Part shown: positions 1 through 13,300 of the stretch, one piece after another
Layout of the letters: every line of letters begins with the position of its first letter
How positions within the stretch are numbered: position 1 is the stretch's first letter
The notes under the pieces: model-generated
Seen by the model: the letters and a program-made list of their open reading frames with translations, nothing else
What the model was told of the DNA's origin: nothing
The model's database searches: none
NCBI GenBank assembly: GCA_949357655.1
Contig: CASHTG010000016.1
Coordinates: 248,001-312,000, forward strand
DNA from: Parascedosporium putredinis
Lineage: Eukaryota; Ascomycota; Sordariomycetes; Microascales; Microascaceae
Direction of reading: 5' to 3'
DNA length: 64,000 nt
Program-made: the position numbers and the translations under genes

Positions 1-956
1 AGTCTTCCACACTACGCTAGCGCACCAGCCTTGCAGCAATCCATCCACAAGCCACGCACGCCACACTTTCACCGTCTGTGCATTTCATCACGTGATATTT
101 ACCTCTGACATAATTTTTCTGGGGAAAAATCAGCTTCAATGTTGCGATTATTCCGCTGGCCGTGGAGGTGAATGGCTCGCCATTTTATCAAGTTTACAAG
201 TTATTTTATGAACTCTAGAAGATAAAATTAAATCGTGCTCTAGCTACCCCTAGCTACGAGTACCATGTCAAGAGCAAGAACCTACAAGTTTTGAGATTTC
301 CCTCGGAAGGGAACTTGCAGAGGGCTTCTTGCGTAGTTTGATGGGTAAGAATGAGGGCGTTACTCGTTCTCTAGACTCGGTATGTAAGCCGACAGAGATC
401 ATTGATACGACGAGGTACTTCGGTAGATAGGTTCAATGATTGGACGCTCTGCTGTACTAGATAACAACATAGGAACAAAAACAACAAACGAATAGAATTG
501 ATCCAACTTGAATCCATTTCCAGTATCATAACAGCGTAATAATACACTTATACAAGTTACGCTAAAGTTAAGACAAAGAAAGGCGTGCAATGTTATTCTG
601 CGGCCCTGCCTTTCATTGTGTGTACACGATATCAATCAGGGCGAGGCACGTCACTAGCAAAAGAAGGAGGCAAGAGAGTTATGGTGAAATAGTATATATG
701 TATTGAGTAAAAGAAAAAAAGGAAAAAAAGTATGTATATATATGCAAGATGAAGAAAATATATGTACCAAAAAAGTAGGTGTGCAAGAAAAGCCGTTACA
801 ATTTCTCACATTTCATCGTTCTCACTCATCCCTTCCCATTCAGCAACCAAGAAAACGACCCAGCAGAGCAAGGGAGCTTGCGTGCGGCAAACACCCGTTC
901 GTGACTACTCTGCCTCCGCAGCAGCGCGCTTGTCAAACCGTCGGGCGAGGGACGAT
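1..956. other. 3' flank of the cbh1-like gene, no gene recognised
   Basis: No reading frame here resembles a known protein. The stretch is fairly AT-rich near 60-260 and 680-770 and becomes purine-rich just beyond the cellulase stop codon, as expected for a 3' untranslated region and spacer. No tRNA or rRNA signature was seen. Confidence 0.5.
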
Positions 957-2653
957 TTACAAGCACTGGCTGTACCAGTCGTTCTGCTTCTGGCAAGTGT
1001 AAGGAGAAGCGCAAGTGGTAGCGCCGGTCCAGCCAATACCGCCGCACTGGCTCCAGCGGGCAGCGCCGGTGGTGGCGGGAGCAGCCGAGGTGGAGGTGGT
1101 GGAGGTGCGGATAGTGGTGGAGGAGGTGGCAGTGGCGCGCGCGGTGGTGCTGCTGGTGCTGCTGCCGCCGCCGGTGGAAGGCTGGTTGAAGGTGCTGCCG
1201 ATGGGGCCAAACTTGATGTTGGAGAAGACAACGTTGCTGTTGGGGACGGAAGCCTCAATCTCGGAGGGGACACCCGAGGTGGTGGCGCAAGGGCCACGCT
1301 GGGTACCGTAGCCGGTGCCGTCGACGGGGTAGGTGGAGTCGAGCCAGAGCATGTTGGCGTAGTGGTCGTCCCAGAGGGACATGACGAGGACCATGGGGGC
1401 GGCGAGGGCCTCGGACATCTTCTTGAAGCCACCGCGGGCGTTGAAGACATCGACGTCACCGAAGACGGCCTTCTGCTTGTCGCAGAAGTCCTGGGTAAGG
1501 GAGTTACCGGGGTTTCCGGGGATGGTGGACTCGGAGTTGGGGATGACAACGCCGTTCTGGACGTAGAAGCGCTTGATCTCGGAGAGGGTGCCGGCCGAGT
1601 TGGTGAGGAACTGGGTGACGACGGTCATCTTCTGGGCGGTGTCGACCTTGAGGCCCTTGCCGTAGAAGGTCTTGTCACCCTGGCGGTAAGAGTTGAAATC
1701 GCAACCATCAGGATCGCAAGTGCCGCCATAGCGGTCGTCGGAGTAGGTACCACCGCAAGAGTTGCCGGAGCAAGAGTGCTGGCTGTTGTTGGTGCAAGGG
1801 TGGGGAGTGTAGGCAGTGGCGGCGTTGTTGGCCTCCCAGATGTCCATCTCAGCGCAGCAGCTGCCAAGGCCACCGACACCAGCGTTGGCGTCGTTGGAAG
1901 AGGGCTCCCAACCAGCAGAGTTGGCGAGACCGTTGATGAACTTGACGTCACGGGGGCACTGAGCGTCGCAGTAACCGGTACCGTACTTGGCACCAGCCTT
2001 GTTGCTGGAGTACTTGGAGAGACCACCATCCTGGTCCATCTGTTACATCGAGGGCGGTTAGCATCCGAGAAGAAGAAAAGAAAAAGAACTCGCTAGTAGA
2101 AATCCCCTTCGGAATGTCGGGCCTAGCTAGGAAGAGAGACGAAGAAAACTTACAGCGACGAAGTAGAGAGCACCGTTGAGACCGCAGCCAATGTTGGAGA
2201 CATCGACGTCGAAGGTGAACTCGTTGCCGAGGAGGTTGAACATCTGGTACTTGGTCTGGGACTCCATGAGGTAGACACGAGAACCGACGTTGGTGCCGTA
2301 CTGGTGCTTGGTGACGAACTTGAGGTCGAGGCTGTTGCCGCTGGTCTTGATACCGTAGGTGGTGCCGTAGTCAGCGCCGTCAACGCAGCACTGGGTAGCG
2401 CAGGTGAGGCCGCTGGTGCAGATGGCAGTGTTCCACTTGTTGCCATCGTAGCAGTTCTCGGAGCCGGAGACGGTGTGGGTCCATCGCCAGTTGGCGTCAA
2501 TGGTGACGGAACCGGAGACGTTGGAGCAAGAGCCACCGGCGGCGCACTTCTGCCAGCTGAGGCTGGGCTGGGTCTCGGTGGTCAAGGAGCAAGCCTGCTG
2601 GCGCTGACGGCGCCCAGGATCATGGAGAGAGCGGAAAGCTTCTTGAAGAACAT
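957..2653 (-). CDS. cbh1: GH7 cellobiohydrolase I with C-terminal CBM1
   Basis: Secreted exo-cellulase that releases cellobiose from the reducing ends of cellulose chains. Two exons, 2653-2154 and 2039-957, flank a 114-bp intron (2040-2153) with a GTAAGT donor and a GCTAAC branch site. The product is about 527 residues: signal peptide 1-18 (MFFKKLSALSMILGAVSA), GH7 core, a Ser/Thr/Gly linker, and a CBM1 of about 36 residues starting near WSQCGGIGWTG. The GH7 catalytic motif EMDIWE falls near residues 231-236: in the family its first Glu is the nucleophile and its last the acid/base. The signal peptide and the mature start QQACSL are in different frames. One C is missing at about 2600 (GCC-AG where GCC-CAG is expected), so the gene is broken as written. 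I read this as a sequence error because every other feature is intact. The family assignment is very secure; the symbol rests on architecture. Confidence 0.95.
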
Positions 2654-2813
2654 GTTGGCGGTGTTTGAATCTGAACAAGAGAGACAAAGACAGGAGACAG
2701 GCAGTCAGCTACCGAGGCAGTGAAGTGATGAGAGAAGGAGTGTGAGAGAGTGAGAGAAGGATGGTGGATGAGGAGGATAAAAAAGTTGAGAAGATGAGCA
2801 GGAGTTTGGACAT

Positions 2814-2821
2814 CTTATATA
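2814..2821 (-). promoter_or_regulatory. TATA box of the cbh1-like gene
   Basis: TATATAAG on the minus strand, about 160 bases upstream of the start codon at 2653. The position and the strong match suit a highly expressed secreted cellulase gene. Confidence 0.6.
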
Positions 2822-2863
2822 GATCTTTTCGTTAACCATCATCAAGCGCTTATTTCGTCCGTC

Positions 2864-3258
2864 CCCCGGTTCCTTTCCTTGGGAAAGACAAAACCCTTGC
2901 CCATTCTTTCCAAGATCATACGGCCCTGCTCTGCCGCTCCCGGCAGGTTTGGCAAAGTTCCCCAAGATCTCCCTCCCCGAATCCCCCACCAAGGATCAGG
3001 GTGCCGCGCGAGTCTAGCCCAGAGTTACATTTTCCTCGTCCCTCCCACGGCGACCGATTGCCAGAGAGAGAGACAATGCAAGCCATCCATGTCATTCTCT
3101 AAGACTTGCACACGAACGGCCATGCGGCCCGGTTGTCGTGGTCCATACCTGCTGTGGAAAGTTGTGGAAGGTCCCCGCTACCACCGTGAGAGTAGCACTT
3201 GGTTTTTTGTCTTGGCCCCTGACTTACCACTTCGGCCTTTGGTGGATCTCCCGTGGGG
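2864..3258. promoter_or_regulatory. Scattered SYGGRG (Cre1-type) hexamers upstream of cbh1
   Basis: Matches to the carbon-repressor consensus SYGGRG or its complement lie at 2864-2869 (CCCCGG), 2984-2989 (CCCCAC) and 3253-3258 (GTGGGG), which is 210-600 bases upstream of the start codon. Cre1/CreA repression of cellobiohydrolase genes is established in filamentous fungi. Six-base matches are common by chance, so this is only suggestive. Confidence 0.25.
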
Positions 3259-6200
3259 CGCTCGGGCTTCCTCCCATCAGATCAAGAATACCCTTCAGAA
3301 GCCCCCAAAGCAAAGCAAGCGCCCATCGGATTACCCAAAAGGCCATCCGCGAGCGTTGCCGAGGGGAGGGGCGTGAGCTGGCAAGTCGTGGAAGAAATAA
3401 ACGGCACCGCAAAACCAATCTACCCTATCAAGTCTGGCAAAAGCTGTGGTAACCACTAATAATACAGCTTTCCAGACCTGAAGAACTCAGTTGACAGGGA
3501 GCTAGAAGTATAATATCTATCAGATTTGGTAGGTAGTGACATACGAATCCACCGTGGCAAGGTAGATCGGTTTTGCAGTATCGCTTTTTTCTTTCACGAC
3601 TTGGCTGGGTCTCCCACCGCATACCCCCTTCCAAGGCCCCCTTCTCGCCGCATTCTCAAGTTTTCCCGGCCAACAATCACGGCGGCGAACGACCGAACGA
3701 GGTGCCATGCGCGATCCAGGGGAGCCCTGGGACTGGTTTGTCCTAAACTACTTGTAGAACGGAAAGAAGTGTGGCGGGCACCTCGACCTGCGAAAAATTA
3801 AACCCGGACATGGGGGCCAGGGCTTTGCGCTTGAGCACGACGAGTGCCCAAAACCCCTATCCCAGGACCAGCAGTCCGTAGCCGGGTGAGCGGTCGTAGG
3901 TGGCGAGAGTGGTGGAAGAAGCGGTCTTTCTCTCGGGCACTAGCTTACCAAAGTGCGCGTTTCCTCCAATTGGCGACCCGGCCATCGTCCTATGTTTGGG
4001 TTAGTGGCACCCTCACCTTTGATGATGGGGATGGGGATGGGGAGGGGACGAAGAACAATGAAGCTTCTCTCGCATCCACGAGACTGTGGGGTAGCAGCGT
4101 CTGCCGTGCGCCACCCCCGGTCTTGGACGCCGGAATTGGCTGTCCAGAAGACTAATCAAGCAAATTGGCGGGGGTCTTTGGATCATTGATCGGTTACAGG
4201 GGCAGCGCCGGTAACTACAGTGGGCATAGTCCTGGCCACAGTGGCGGACGGAGCTACGCGGTGTCGGGCCAGTCGAATTGAAGGCCTGGTCCATCCAGCC
4301 GACCCTAGGTTAGTGGAATAATGTGAAACCTAAGGGCAGGGAGCAATGGTTCAAACGGGCAAACATCGAAAAGCGCAGGAAACAGAGGCCAGAGGCGAGA
4401 TTGAAGAGGTGGACGATCCGAAATGGGAGATGGTGCGTTGCATTGTTCCTGGTCATGAGCCGCCGGTGGAGTCCCAGAGGCCGTAATGGTTGGACGGACT
4501 GGGCCCGTGAAGGCACGGAAAAATTAGAGTGCGGCGGAGACGACGGACCAGGGGTGGCCCCTGCAAGCATCGTAAGGGTGGGAGGGGATCTGTTGGGATG
4601 GGATGGACAAAATATGGGGAAAGATGGGGAAAATTGGGGTGGTGAGCTCCATTACCGAACACTTGACGAGAGGGGCCCTCCGAAATTGGGAGGAGACCGC
4701 CCAAAACACGCACCTTCCGCGTCTCCCATTGGAGGCATTAATCTATCAACTCCCGCTCAAGTGGCAAGGAAATTTGAGTTACCTCTCTCAACAGGGTTGC
4801 AGCCTCGCCCAAAAGGGCAAGCATTCGGTCGCTTACACGCATTCGGCCTCGTCCTGGAGTCGCATCGTGATGGAGAACCGGCCATGCCTTAATTACTCCC
4901 TCTTCGGGCAAGCACATGTCGTCTAGTCAGAAGCCGCTTCCTGGCCGTAATACGCCTCTTCTCCTCCCACGTCCGGCGCGGTACCGCGGAGAGCTGCGAG
5001 CTGTGGCCGTCGCATCAATCCCACGATGTCCCCCTCCTCCGCAGGCCGACAAAGGAATTTTCAGCACACGATTAATCGTTGGCAATGTCACTTTGCTGGG
5101 ACGGCGCCCGCGCAGGCGTGCAGCTTCCTGTCAACCGGCGGTGCATTGTCCCGACGAGTTTTCCCTCCCCCGCCTCCCTTTCTTTCTTTCTCTTCTTCAC
5201 GCGCCGTCGTTCCGATGGCATTAGCGGCGGGACGTATGCTCCAAGGCCGTTCATTCACTCGTTGTGCCCTACCGCTGTTCCTCACCCACCACTTCCTTCC
5301 CCAGGTTGCGGTGCGTGTCCCGGCTGCCAACTTCCCCAGATCTGCCGAAAAGGCCCGGCGAGGGGAGGGGAGATATGGGGTGAGAAAAGAATAGTGATGA
5401 GACGATGAGAGCGGTGGAATCGAAGCTTGACGTTGATATCAAGCCTTCAACAACGGGTCAAGATCGATTAGAGTTATTAGAGGCTCTGCACTCGATAGTG
5501 CCCAGAGACGGCACAACCCAGAAGGCTGGTTTGGCTCGCAATTCAATGTTTTTGCCCATATTGCACCCGTGGCCGATCATGGCCGCTTAATCATTTTGGA
5601 CAAGATTTTCATCCGGTCCTGGTCCCTCACCCTTTCCAAGACCTCTTGGAGTGACCCCCAAGTTGTAGCTGGGTGGATAGCATAATCAGGGATCTTCCCT
5701 CCCTTGCCATTTGGTTTCTTTGAAGGCCCAAATAGGGTACAAGGCTCGGCTAAAAACAGACCCCAGGAAGTGGGGATCGGACTGACCTCAAATGAAGGGG
5801 TCAGTCCGAATTGGCAGCGGAACGTGTATTTTGACCTGGGGAGCTTTGGTGTGCGCCCGCCCCGGAGAATCATGTCTTTGGACATGCTGCCATGCCATGA
5901 CCCCACGTCCAATCTTGCGGACCAGATCTAAGCCGTCGGAGTATCAAGGGAGCGAGATGAATTCAACAAAGCGAGAAAAGGGAGAAGAGGGAAAAAAGGC
6001 TCAAAGCAAGAACTTGACCCTTCCAATCCAACCCCGTGACGGCTCGTCCGGTAGTTGCCTCGCGAAAGCACCAGTTGTGCCTTCCTCCTCTTACACCCCC
6101 TCACACCCCCTTTTATCGTTGCCCTCTAGCCTCACAAACGCACTCGTGGCTATTTTTGGGTAAATGTTGATGAAGAAAAAGTCCTTGATGCTAGACTGCG

Positions 6201-9200
6201 GAAAAATGTTGGCCTCGCGAGAAAAAAACAATTTCTTCCTTTACTTTTGATTGTTCGCCTGATCATATCCACGCATGCAACCGTCGTGCCCTCTCCCCTC
6301 TCCACTCTCGGATATCAGAGGCCGATGCTCGAAAATATTGAAATTGGGGGATTTGGGTTGCCAGCCATGACGTGGCAAGGCACACCTCGCCCGCGGGAAG
6401 AAAATCCGGAAATCCTCAGCCATCGAATTCGCGGCGTCTGCGCCTTGGCTTGGGAAGGGGAGGGCCGGCAACCTCGAGGACTTCCAGGTTCGATTCCCCA
6501 GACTATCACTTCCGTTTCCCCAACTCCTCCCCCACCATGGGCCGGCGGTGGATGGGGATGGTAGCTCGAGGTGTTTGTGGCGTCACATGCCCTTGCAGCC
6601 ATACTCGAGAGTAATCGGCAAGCCCACGCAGCTCTAGGTGCTGCGTACACTTGTTCGATTGGCTGCATTGGTTGCCTCTTGTTCGTCCTTCACACCCTTT
6701 CCCGGCTCAGGTTCCTGGGAAGTGCAGCTGCCCTGCAGCCTGCGAGGTGGGCGCTCTGTCGCCCACACGCAGAATACACGAGAAAGAAGAAAAAGAAAAA
6801 GAGCCTAGTAACCTCGTAGCGCAGGTTCGACTGGGCCCTCAGGCAGAGAGATGCTCGCACTCACACGGCTCTTGAAGCGTCGGGCCCGTGTTCCGATACC
6901 GCCGTTACAACTCTGGATGAAAGCCTCCCGACGGTTCTTGTGGCGGCGATACGCTGATGCAACGAGGGCTACGTAGCATACACCTTGCATCTCGCCCACT
7001 TCGCCTACTTCATCGGCGGTACACTAAGGACCTTCTCGAACGGCGTAACCATTCCGACCTAGCCACACGCCTCCAGGTCCAAGTTGCAGGTAATATCTCT
7101 CGCCCTTTCGGGCTTACAATGGAGAAAACGCGCCTTCGCTTCCGATTCGCTCCCTTCCCCTCACGACCTTCAGGGCTTCGGCTTGACGGGGTCCCCGTAT
7201 TCTTCTTTGCCTACTCCCGATCCCCAATCTCTCATGGCCCGCACCTGCAAGTTATCCTAGTGGTGCAACATTGTGGCCCATCAACCTCCTCAAATCTCCT
7301 TGGTGCTAACGCCGCCCCCGGAGGAAGTTATGCCCCCAGACTGCATTGTGTCCAATCAAGACCTTTGGCGGTATGCATTGTCGAGTCAAGAGACTGTCCT
7401 GCAACTTGACAGACGGCATTCCTTTCCGACAAGACCATAATTAGCCTCCCGTGCCACCAGACGAGGAGACAGGTCTTGAGGTTCCTTGGTCATGTGTCCC
7501 AGATCAGCTCATGCGAGGGCTTGCTTAACCATATGACGTCGATACCTAGCTTCAGAGAGCGAGTCTGACGATAGGGGCATGCTCTCCTCTCTAAACCATG
7601 AAAGACGAGAAAATTTTTCTTCCCATTCCTTTCGCCTTTTCGTCTCTCAATCATCCAGCACTCGCCTCCTCCTCTCTTTCTTATTCCTCGTTGTTATTCT
7701 ACTCCTACCTGCCTAAGGCCGGTGATCCCCAGGCCTACTAATCTTTGGTGGACATGTTGGCAGGAAAGGCAGCTACATTCTCACCAGCATCTACCTCGGT
7801 AGGCTCTGATACAAACATACCCCAAGGACTCACAGGTACGGCGTGGTCTGGCTGGTTCTTCGACTGAGATACAAATGCCCTCAACCCCAACGATTCTAGA
7901 TATTGACGGTGGACATGGCGTTGGTACGTCTATGAGACATGCTTGATTCGCATGTAAGAGAGACCTTATCCCGTCACTGTCTCAGAACGGCAACGTCAAC
8001 TGACAAAGAAGAAGTAAAGAGCCGTTCATCTCGCATACGACGCCCTCGACTATAAATCACTTTATCTTGGTCAGGCTCTGATCCGCCCTCCTCATGTGGT
8101 CAATGCATTGGTCGACCCATGACGCCGAGGTTTGGCACCTCCAGTCTTTCAAGAGGGTGGCATCGAAGTTGAGTCTAAGATTGACTGCAAGACTCGGCTT
8201 CACTGCTCGGGCTCATCGAGTGGCACTCTCAAACATCGCGGCTGCAACTGCTGCTCATCCTTGGTTTTGGTCCGCTAACGCCCTTATCCCCCGCTAGGAT
8301 CACCGGCCTACCTACAGGCGCTGTAGGACCGAAGATGCCTGGCCTGGTAGCTCGCGTCCACCCCTCAATGGTCCATACACAACGCCTTGCGAAGGAGAAC
8401 GCGATATCACCCATTGCTTCGACTTACGGTCTCTAATACCAGGCGCGGCGATCCGGTGGGATCCGCCTAATTCTGGCCGTCGCTACAAGTAGAGATTGCT
8501 CTACTAATAGCTTGGAAACACTTTGTCTCTCCATGATCACGTTGAGGCCTGGCAGCTTCGCCGTCCCAGGCTCTTCCCATCCGCGACCCAGTCATGAGGA
8601 GTCACACTGAGGCTGACAAGGCTGCTAGACTGACCTGGGCAGCTTAGCTGCAGCTCATCAACACGGTTCACAGTGTCAGGAGGAATGAGGCGCAGCCCTG
8701 CGACCCAGTCCATCATCCTGGTCACGCTTCTTGACGGTTTCTTATGCACGCAATCGCCCCGCCCAACATGACCCGGCCGGTCCGATTCCGCTCACCTGGG
8801 TGATTCGGAACTTGTGGTTACCGCCAGGAGAAACGACAGTATTCTCGAGTTCAAGATCTTGCCATCGCGGTTAGGTCTTGTGACCCTAAAGGTAAGTGAA
8901 ACCTTCTTTCTCGTGTAGGATCGGAAAAGCACACAGCCGTCCATAGAACTTGAAGCCAAGCCGCATGATGGGCTAAGGGCGATTTACGATGCCGATCGGA
9001 GCCGACACGAGGATGCTGTGGGGGCCGCTAGCGATGGCCCTCTCCGGGAGGCCTCGCTTGATTTCAGTTGTCTAGCAACTGGAGGAACGGAGCCATGCGC
9101 GCAGAGTTGGGCTTTCTGCATCACCAACTCGGTGTCGATACTGACTTGATGTGTTGCCCCCTTTCTTATACCTTGGACATTGTGGAGTCCATACAACCTG

Positions 9201-10343
9201 CCCACCACTGCCCCAGACTCTATTTTGATGTCTAGGGGTCCTTCGTAATTTCCATAAGGCGCGCCTTTCAAGGATGCTCCCTTTTCTACATATAGACTTT
9301 AGTGGCGCCCGCTTTCCATCCTCTTTATTTCGAGTTGGTATCGGGTTTAGTTTGGTAGCCGGACCGCCCCTCCACGTACCATCTATCATCGTAACTCCTG
9401 TCCCCGCTAGCTACCCCGGACCCAACAACCTAGACTCTGTCACTAAGCTCTTCCCAAAAGAAAACTCGAACATTCGTCTTGGAGCCTAATCCTTGCATGT
9501 CGTAGAAATAGCCAAGTTCCTCTTTGTACGCGTAGTCACGCATCTTGGTGCGGACCAGGAGGTTTATACGGCCCATTACAGTGCGACGAAAGGAGCACTG
9601 GCCGACATCGTTGTGCTCAAGATGCTTAAACCAGTCTCGGGAATATCGACAAGATTCATCCATGGTCCTGTGCCTAGGGGATTATGCCCTTTTGGTGGTG
9701 GGTTTGGATTATACCCACAACACTGACACGGATCTTATCACCGAAGCATTAATTTCATCCGCCACCATCTCCTAAATCATTCTAGAAGAGGCTCTGTGAG
9801 ATGTCTTAGACCCCACCATGAGTGTACGGGCTTTGAAAAACGGTATGACGTCAATGAAGCCGACGATGGGCCGTTTTCATGTGAGCTTGAATCCGACATG
9901 GCTTCCTCTAGAGGCACAAGCTCGACAATCAACTTAGCACATGCGCGTTTTCTTTCTTTGTGCTATGTTTGTTTCGTCCTCGTTCGCCCCGTCACGTACA
10001 TCATACTATTCATCCGGTGTTTTTCGGACCGGCATGCATGGCCACTAGGTATAGGCGCGGGAGGTGTGAAAGCGGGAGGAAGGGAGAGAAAAAAAGTAAG
10101 GAGGGGCACATCCAAGCTCGATTCGATAGATAAGAAGAAGCACCTTTACCCCCACCATGAAAGAAAAAGCTCCGGTGTCAGATGTTGGTTCCCGTCCATG
10201 TCTCAACAGATCGCAGTGTGGAAGCGGGAAACAGTGGCACCTGTTTTCTTCTCTTCTCTGTGCCGCGATGCGGGAGCATGCGGGTCGTGAGGGGGGAGGG
10301 GCGAACTCACGGCGGCCTCTACAGTGTCTCGACCGGTTGACTT

Positions 10344-10352
10344 TGCGCGCGC

Positions 10353-10387
<35 letters not shown>
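10344..10387. repeat. (GC)n(GT)n microsatellite
   Basis: A short GC-alternating tract (10345-10354) runs straight into about 16 uninterrupted GT units (10355-10387). The purine-pyrimidine alternation is potentially Z-DNA-forming. It lies in gene-poor DNA. Confidence 0.9.
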
Positions 10388-10389
<2 letters not shown>

Positions 10390-13300
10390 GAAGTTCACCG
10401 GGAAATCGATTGCGTGCGTCAAGCCGAGCTCCTGTTTAGCAAGATTCGATCTCGTTGGTTACGTTAAGAGACGATTTTTAAGATTCGTAATATATCCATT
10501 GGAACCCCCGCTTAGAATCGAGCACATCCAGCCCTGAGTAGAGTTGTGAAGGGGCAGAAAAAAACTCTCATCCGCACCCACAAAGGTCTCTTTTTGGTTC
10601 AAAGGCAGCGAGTCACCCCAGCGGGCTCGTGCAGACGTGTTGACGATGGCTCCATCGTTGGTTGCGCGTCTGCCTCGGTACTGCAAACCAACTTTGAGAT
10701 GTCGAATTTTCAAACCAGCGGGACCGGAGCTGGACCTTTGCTCCGGCCGCGTTTTTTCATATTTCCTCTTTCTTTTTTGGGGGTTTTCCGAGTCCTTATC
10801 TGCTTTGGGGTATCGATGCTCGTGCATACAACCCCATGCTGCCCGTTAGGCTTCCACGGCTCGAATCTTCACCGAAAGACGGGCGCCCTAACCTTGTCTT
10901 GGCGGCACTGTAGACCCCCTTGACGATGATGGTGGAAAAGAAGGGCCAATGCAACAGACAGACAGATTCGTTGTGGCCACACCACGATCCTGATCGGCGG
11001 CTTGCAGTAGAACCCCTGGTTTACATCGTGAGCGGTTTATTAGGCGAATTATACTGACTAGGGGCCAAACTTGGTCCTATGGGCATGTACCGACGATTTC
11101 ACGATATTCTTGATCATCTAGATATCTCCACCTCCCTTTTGTAGGCCGGTCGTCCCCCGACCTCGTCTCAGACCCTCGAAGGCACCGAGACATTGAAAAG
11201 AAAATGACAAAACCTTGGCGAGGGTACTACCACCACTTGACTACCTACAAAAGTTCAAGCAGGGTTGAGAAAAAGGGGGAGAAATAATACACACAAAAAT
11301 ATATATAAAAAGGAGAAAAATTGAATAAGTGAAAAGCAGATGATTCGGGGTGTGGGAGCATAGGAATACCTGCAAAGACGAGATAACCATCCAAACATTC
11401 ACGTTGCTTCATCTCAATCAAATTAATCTCAAGCGGTGCAGAGATCTGGCAAGTGCATGTCAAGATGACGTCGAGCAGCAGCTCGGTTAGCACTTCGAAT
11501 TGGGCAACAAAATGGTTGCCGAGAGGACAAAAGGGCAAGAGAACATCAGAAAGGCGGCAAAAAGGGCGCAAAGCAGAGAATTGGCACTTTATCCCGTGCG
11601 GTTGGTTTGAAACACGCGGCCCAGCAGGAGGAATTAAGAATAAGAAAAAAATGCAATAAGCTATCAAAAACGTGTTTTTCTCATGGAAAGTGGGTGACAG
11701 TCGCATGTTGCTACTCTGCCATTAGGTCTCGCTTGGGACGCACACAAGATCAATTGGCGACCCGTATCTTGATGACGCGAGGGAAAAGGGGATTTTGCAA
11801 CCAAGAAGGCCGGAAACACAAGAATCCGGATCAAAAGCCCAATGGCCGCTTGTCGCCTACACTATGGAAAAGGAGAAGAAAAAACGTGTGGTCGCCCTGG
11901 CCCTAGGGTCCCGGACAATCATATGTGTCCGATCAACCGTACTTTCTTGCGATGCCGGCATGCTCAGTGCCTATGGAGATCCCATGTCGTATTGGCCGCG
12001 CCCCGCTTTATCCTGCCAGGTTCTCGACGTTTGGTTCTCCTCGAAGGATGCCGAGAAGAAGAGATGCGGAGGTGGAAGAGCACGAAGTTTCACTAGCCTC
12101 ATGCATATCCCCAGGGAAGAAGAGGAGAAGAGAAAAATAAGAAAAAAAAGAGAAAAAGAAAAGGGGCCGAGCTTCGCTTGTTTGGAAGCGTTGCGGGAGC
12201 CGTTGTCTCGACCCGCGGCGCTACTGATATTGAATCTGAGAGGAAACCCTCCTTGTATGAGCAAGAAAAAACCAGCATGGGCTTCTGGAGGGAATGGCAT
12301 GTGGCGGAAAAGGGTATGATAGGGACCGAGCTCATGCTGTGAATCGTGACGTCACGAAGCAGGCAACGTCATGCCATCTGCATGAAAGCTGTTGTCAATA
12401 CCGGCAGGTCCAATCCCCCAAGCTCTGACCAATCAATATCCCTCAATGGCCATCAGTTGTTTCCGAATCGGGTAGTCTTGACTCCACTTGGCAAAGGTGA
12501 TCTTTTGCTCTTTCCCAACGCTTTGCTCCATCTTCGTGCATTCCTGATGCCCCCTCTCTCCTTCCTTCCGCTAAAGTTTGTTCGGGCTACTTTTCTCGTT
12601 TCCTTCATTCCCCTATCTTCCGCGCAAAGGCGGGCGGCTCTCGGATAGAGGCCAAGCCCGAGAGAAGGAGGGCTGTCTGATAGGTCCCCTGCCTTGCCTC
12701 TCTTGAACATCTCTGGATCAATTGAAGGGGACTAAACTCTTTTTCTGGGGCGAGATGATGTATCCATTACTGTTTCGATCTGCGCCCATCGTACGAATTG
12801 GGAACATCCCCTCCCCAGATTCGGGTCATGGAGAGATTCTCCGACTGTGGGCAAACCGCACAGTCTCCACTTGCTGTGTTGACGCTCTGGATCGTTCCTG
12901 TTCAATGTTCTTCATATGCGCCCCTCGACCCACGCTTCGGGTTTGCACCTGATTCTCGTGGAGGCCCCCGACCCTCCATGTCCCCTAGTTCCAACCTTGA
13001 AGCGCTTGAAAGAGGCGAGGCCAGCCGGGGAATTTTTATCAACAAAAAACTGCAGATAGTCATGGCACAGTAACGGTTCCGGCCCGATCTGGTCGGCCAA
13101 ACCCCCAGATCCCAGCTCCCCGCATTGTTGATACATCAATTGATGAATCTATGGATAAGGGATCCATCTTGCCATCCATTACATCTACACCCAGATGATA
13201 CATTATGAGAATATACTGTGTAACCGAGATATGGATGCATAGATTGGTCCATCAAGGATGTCTGTGCTTGCTGGCGAGCCGTTTTTTGTTCCTGACAGCC

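Noticed and set aside
905..2536. Long Ser/Pro/Thr-rich and Gly/Val-rich frames on both strands inside the cbh1 exons
   Set aside because: They are shadow frames of the GC-biased cellulase coding sequence; the GH7 frame explains the conservation, splice sites and catalytic motif.
3400..3442. GGCAAAA as a cellulase-activator (Xyr1/XLR-1) site upstream of cbh1
   Set aside because: GGC followed by four A/T bases is expected several times by chance in 2 kb on two strands; no paired or inverted arrangement was seen.
6487..6500. GGTTCGATTCC, which looks like a tRNA T-loop
   Set aside because: The flanking five-base stems (CCAGG and CCCCA) do not pair and no anticodon or D arm fits upstream.
9430..9663. 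Minus-strand frame with RTKMRDYAYKEELGYFYDMQ, possibly a retroelement fragment
   Set aside because: Too short, with stops on either side in neighbouring frames and no reverse transcriptase, integrase or terminal-repeat motif nearby; left as unexplained.
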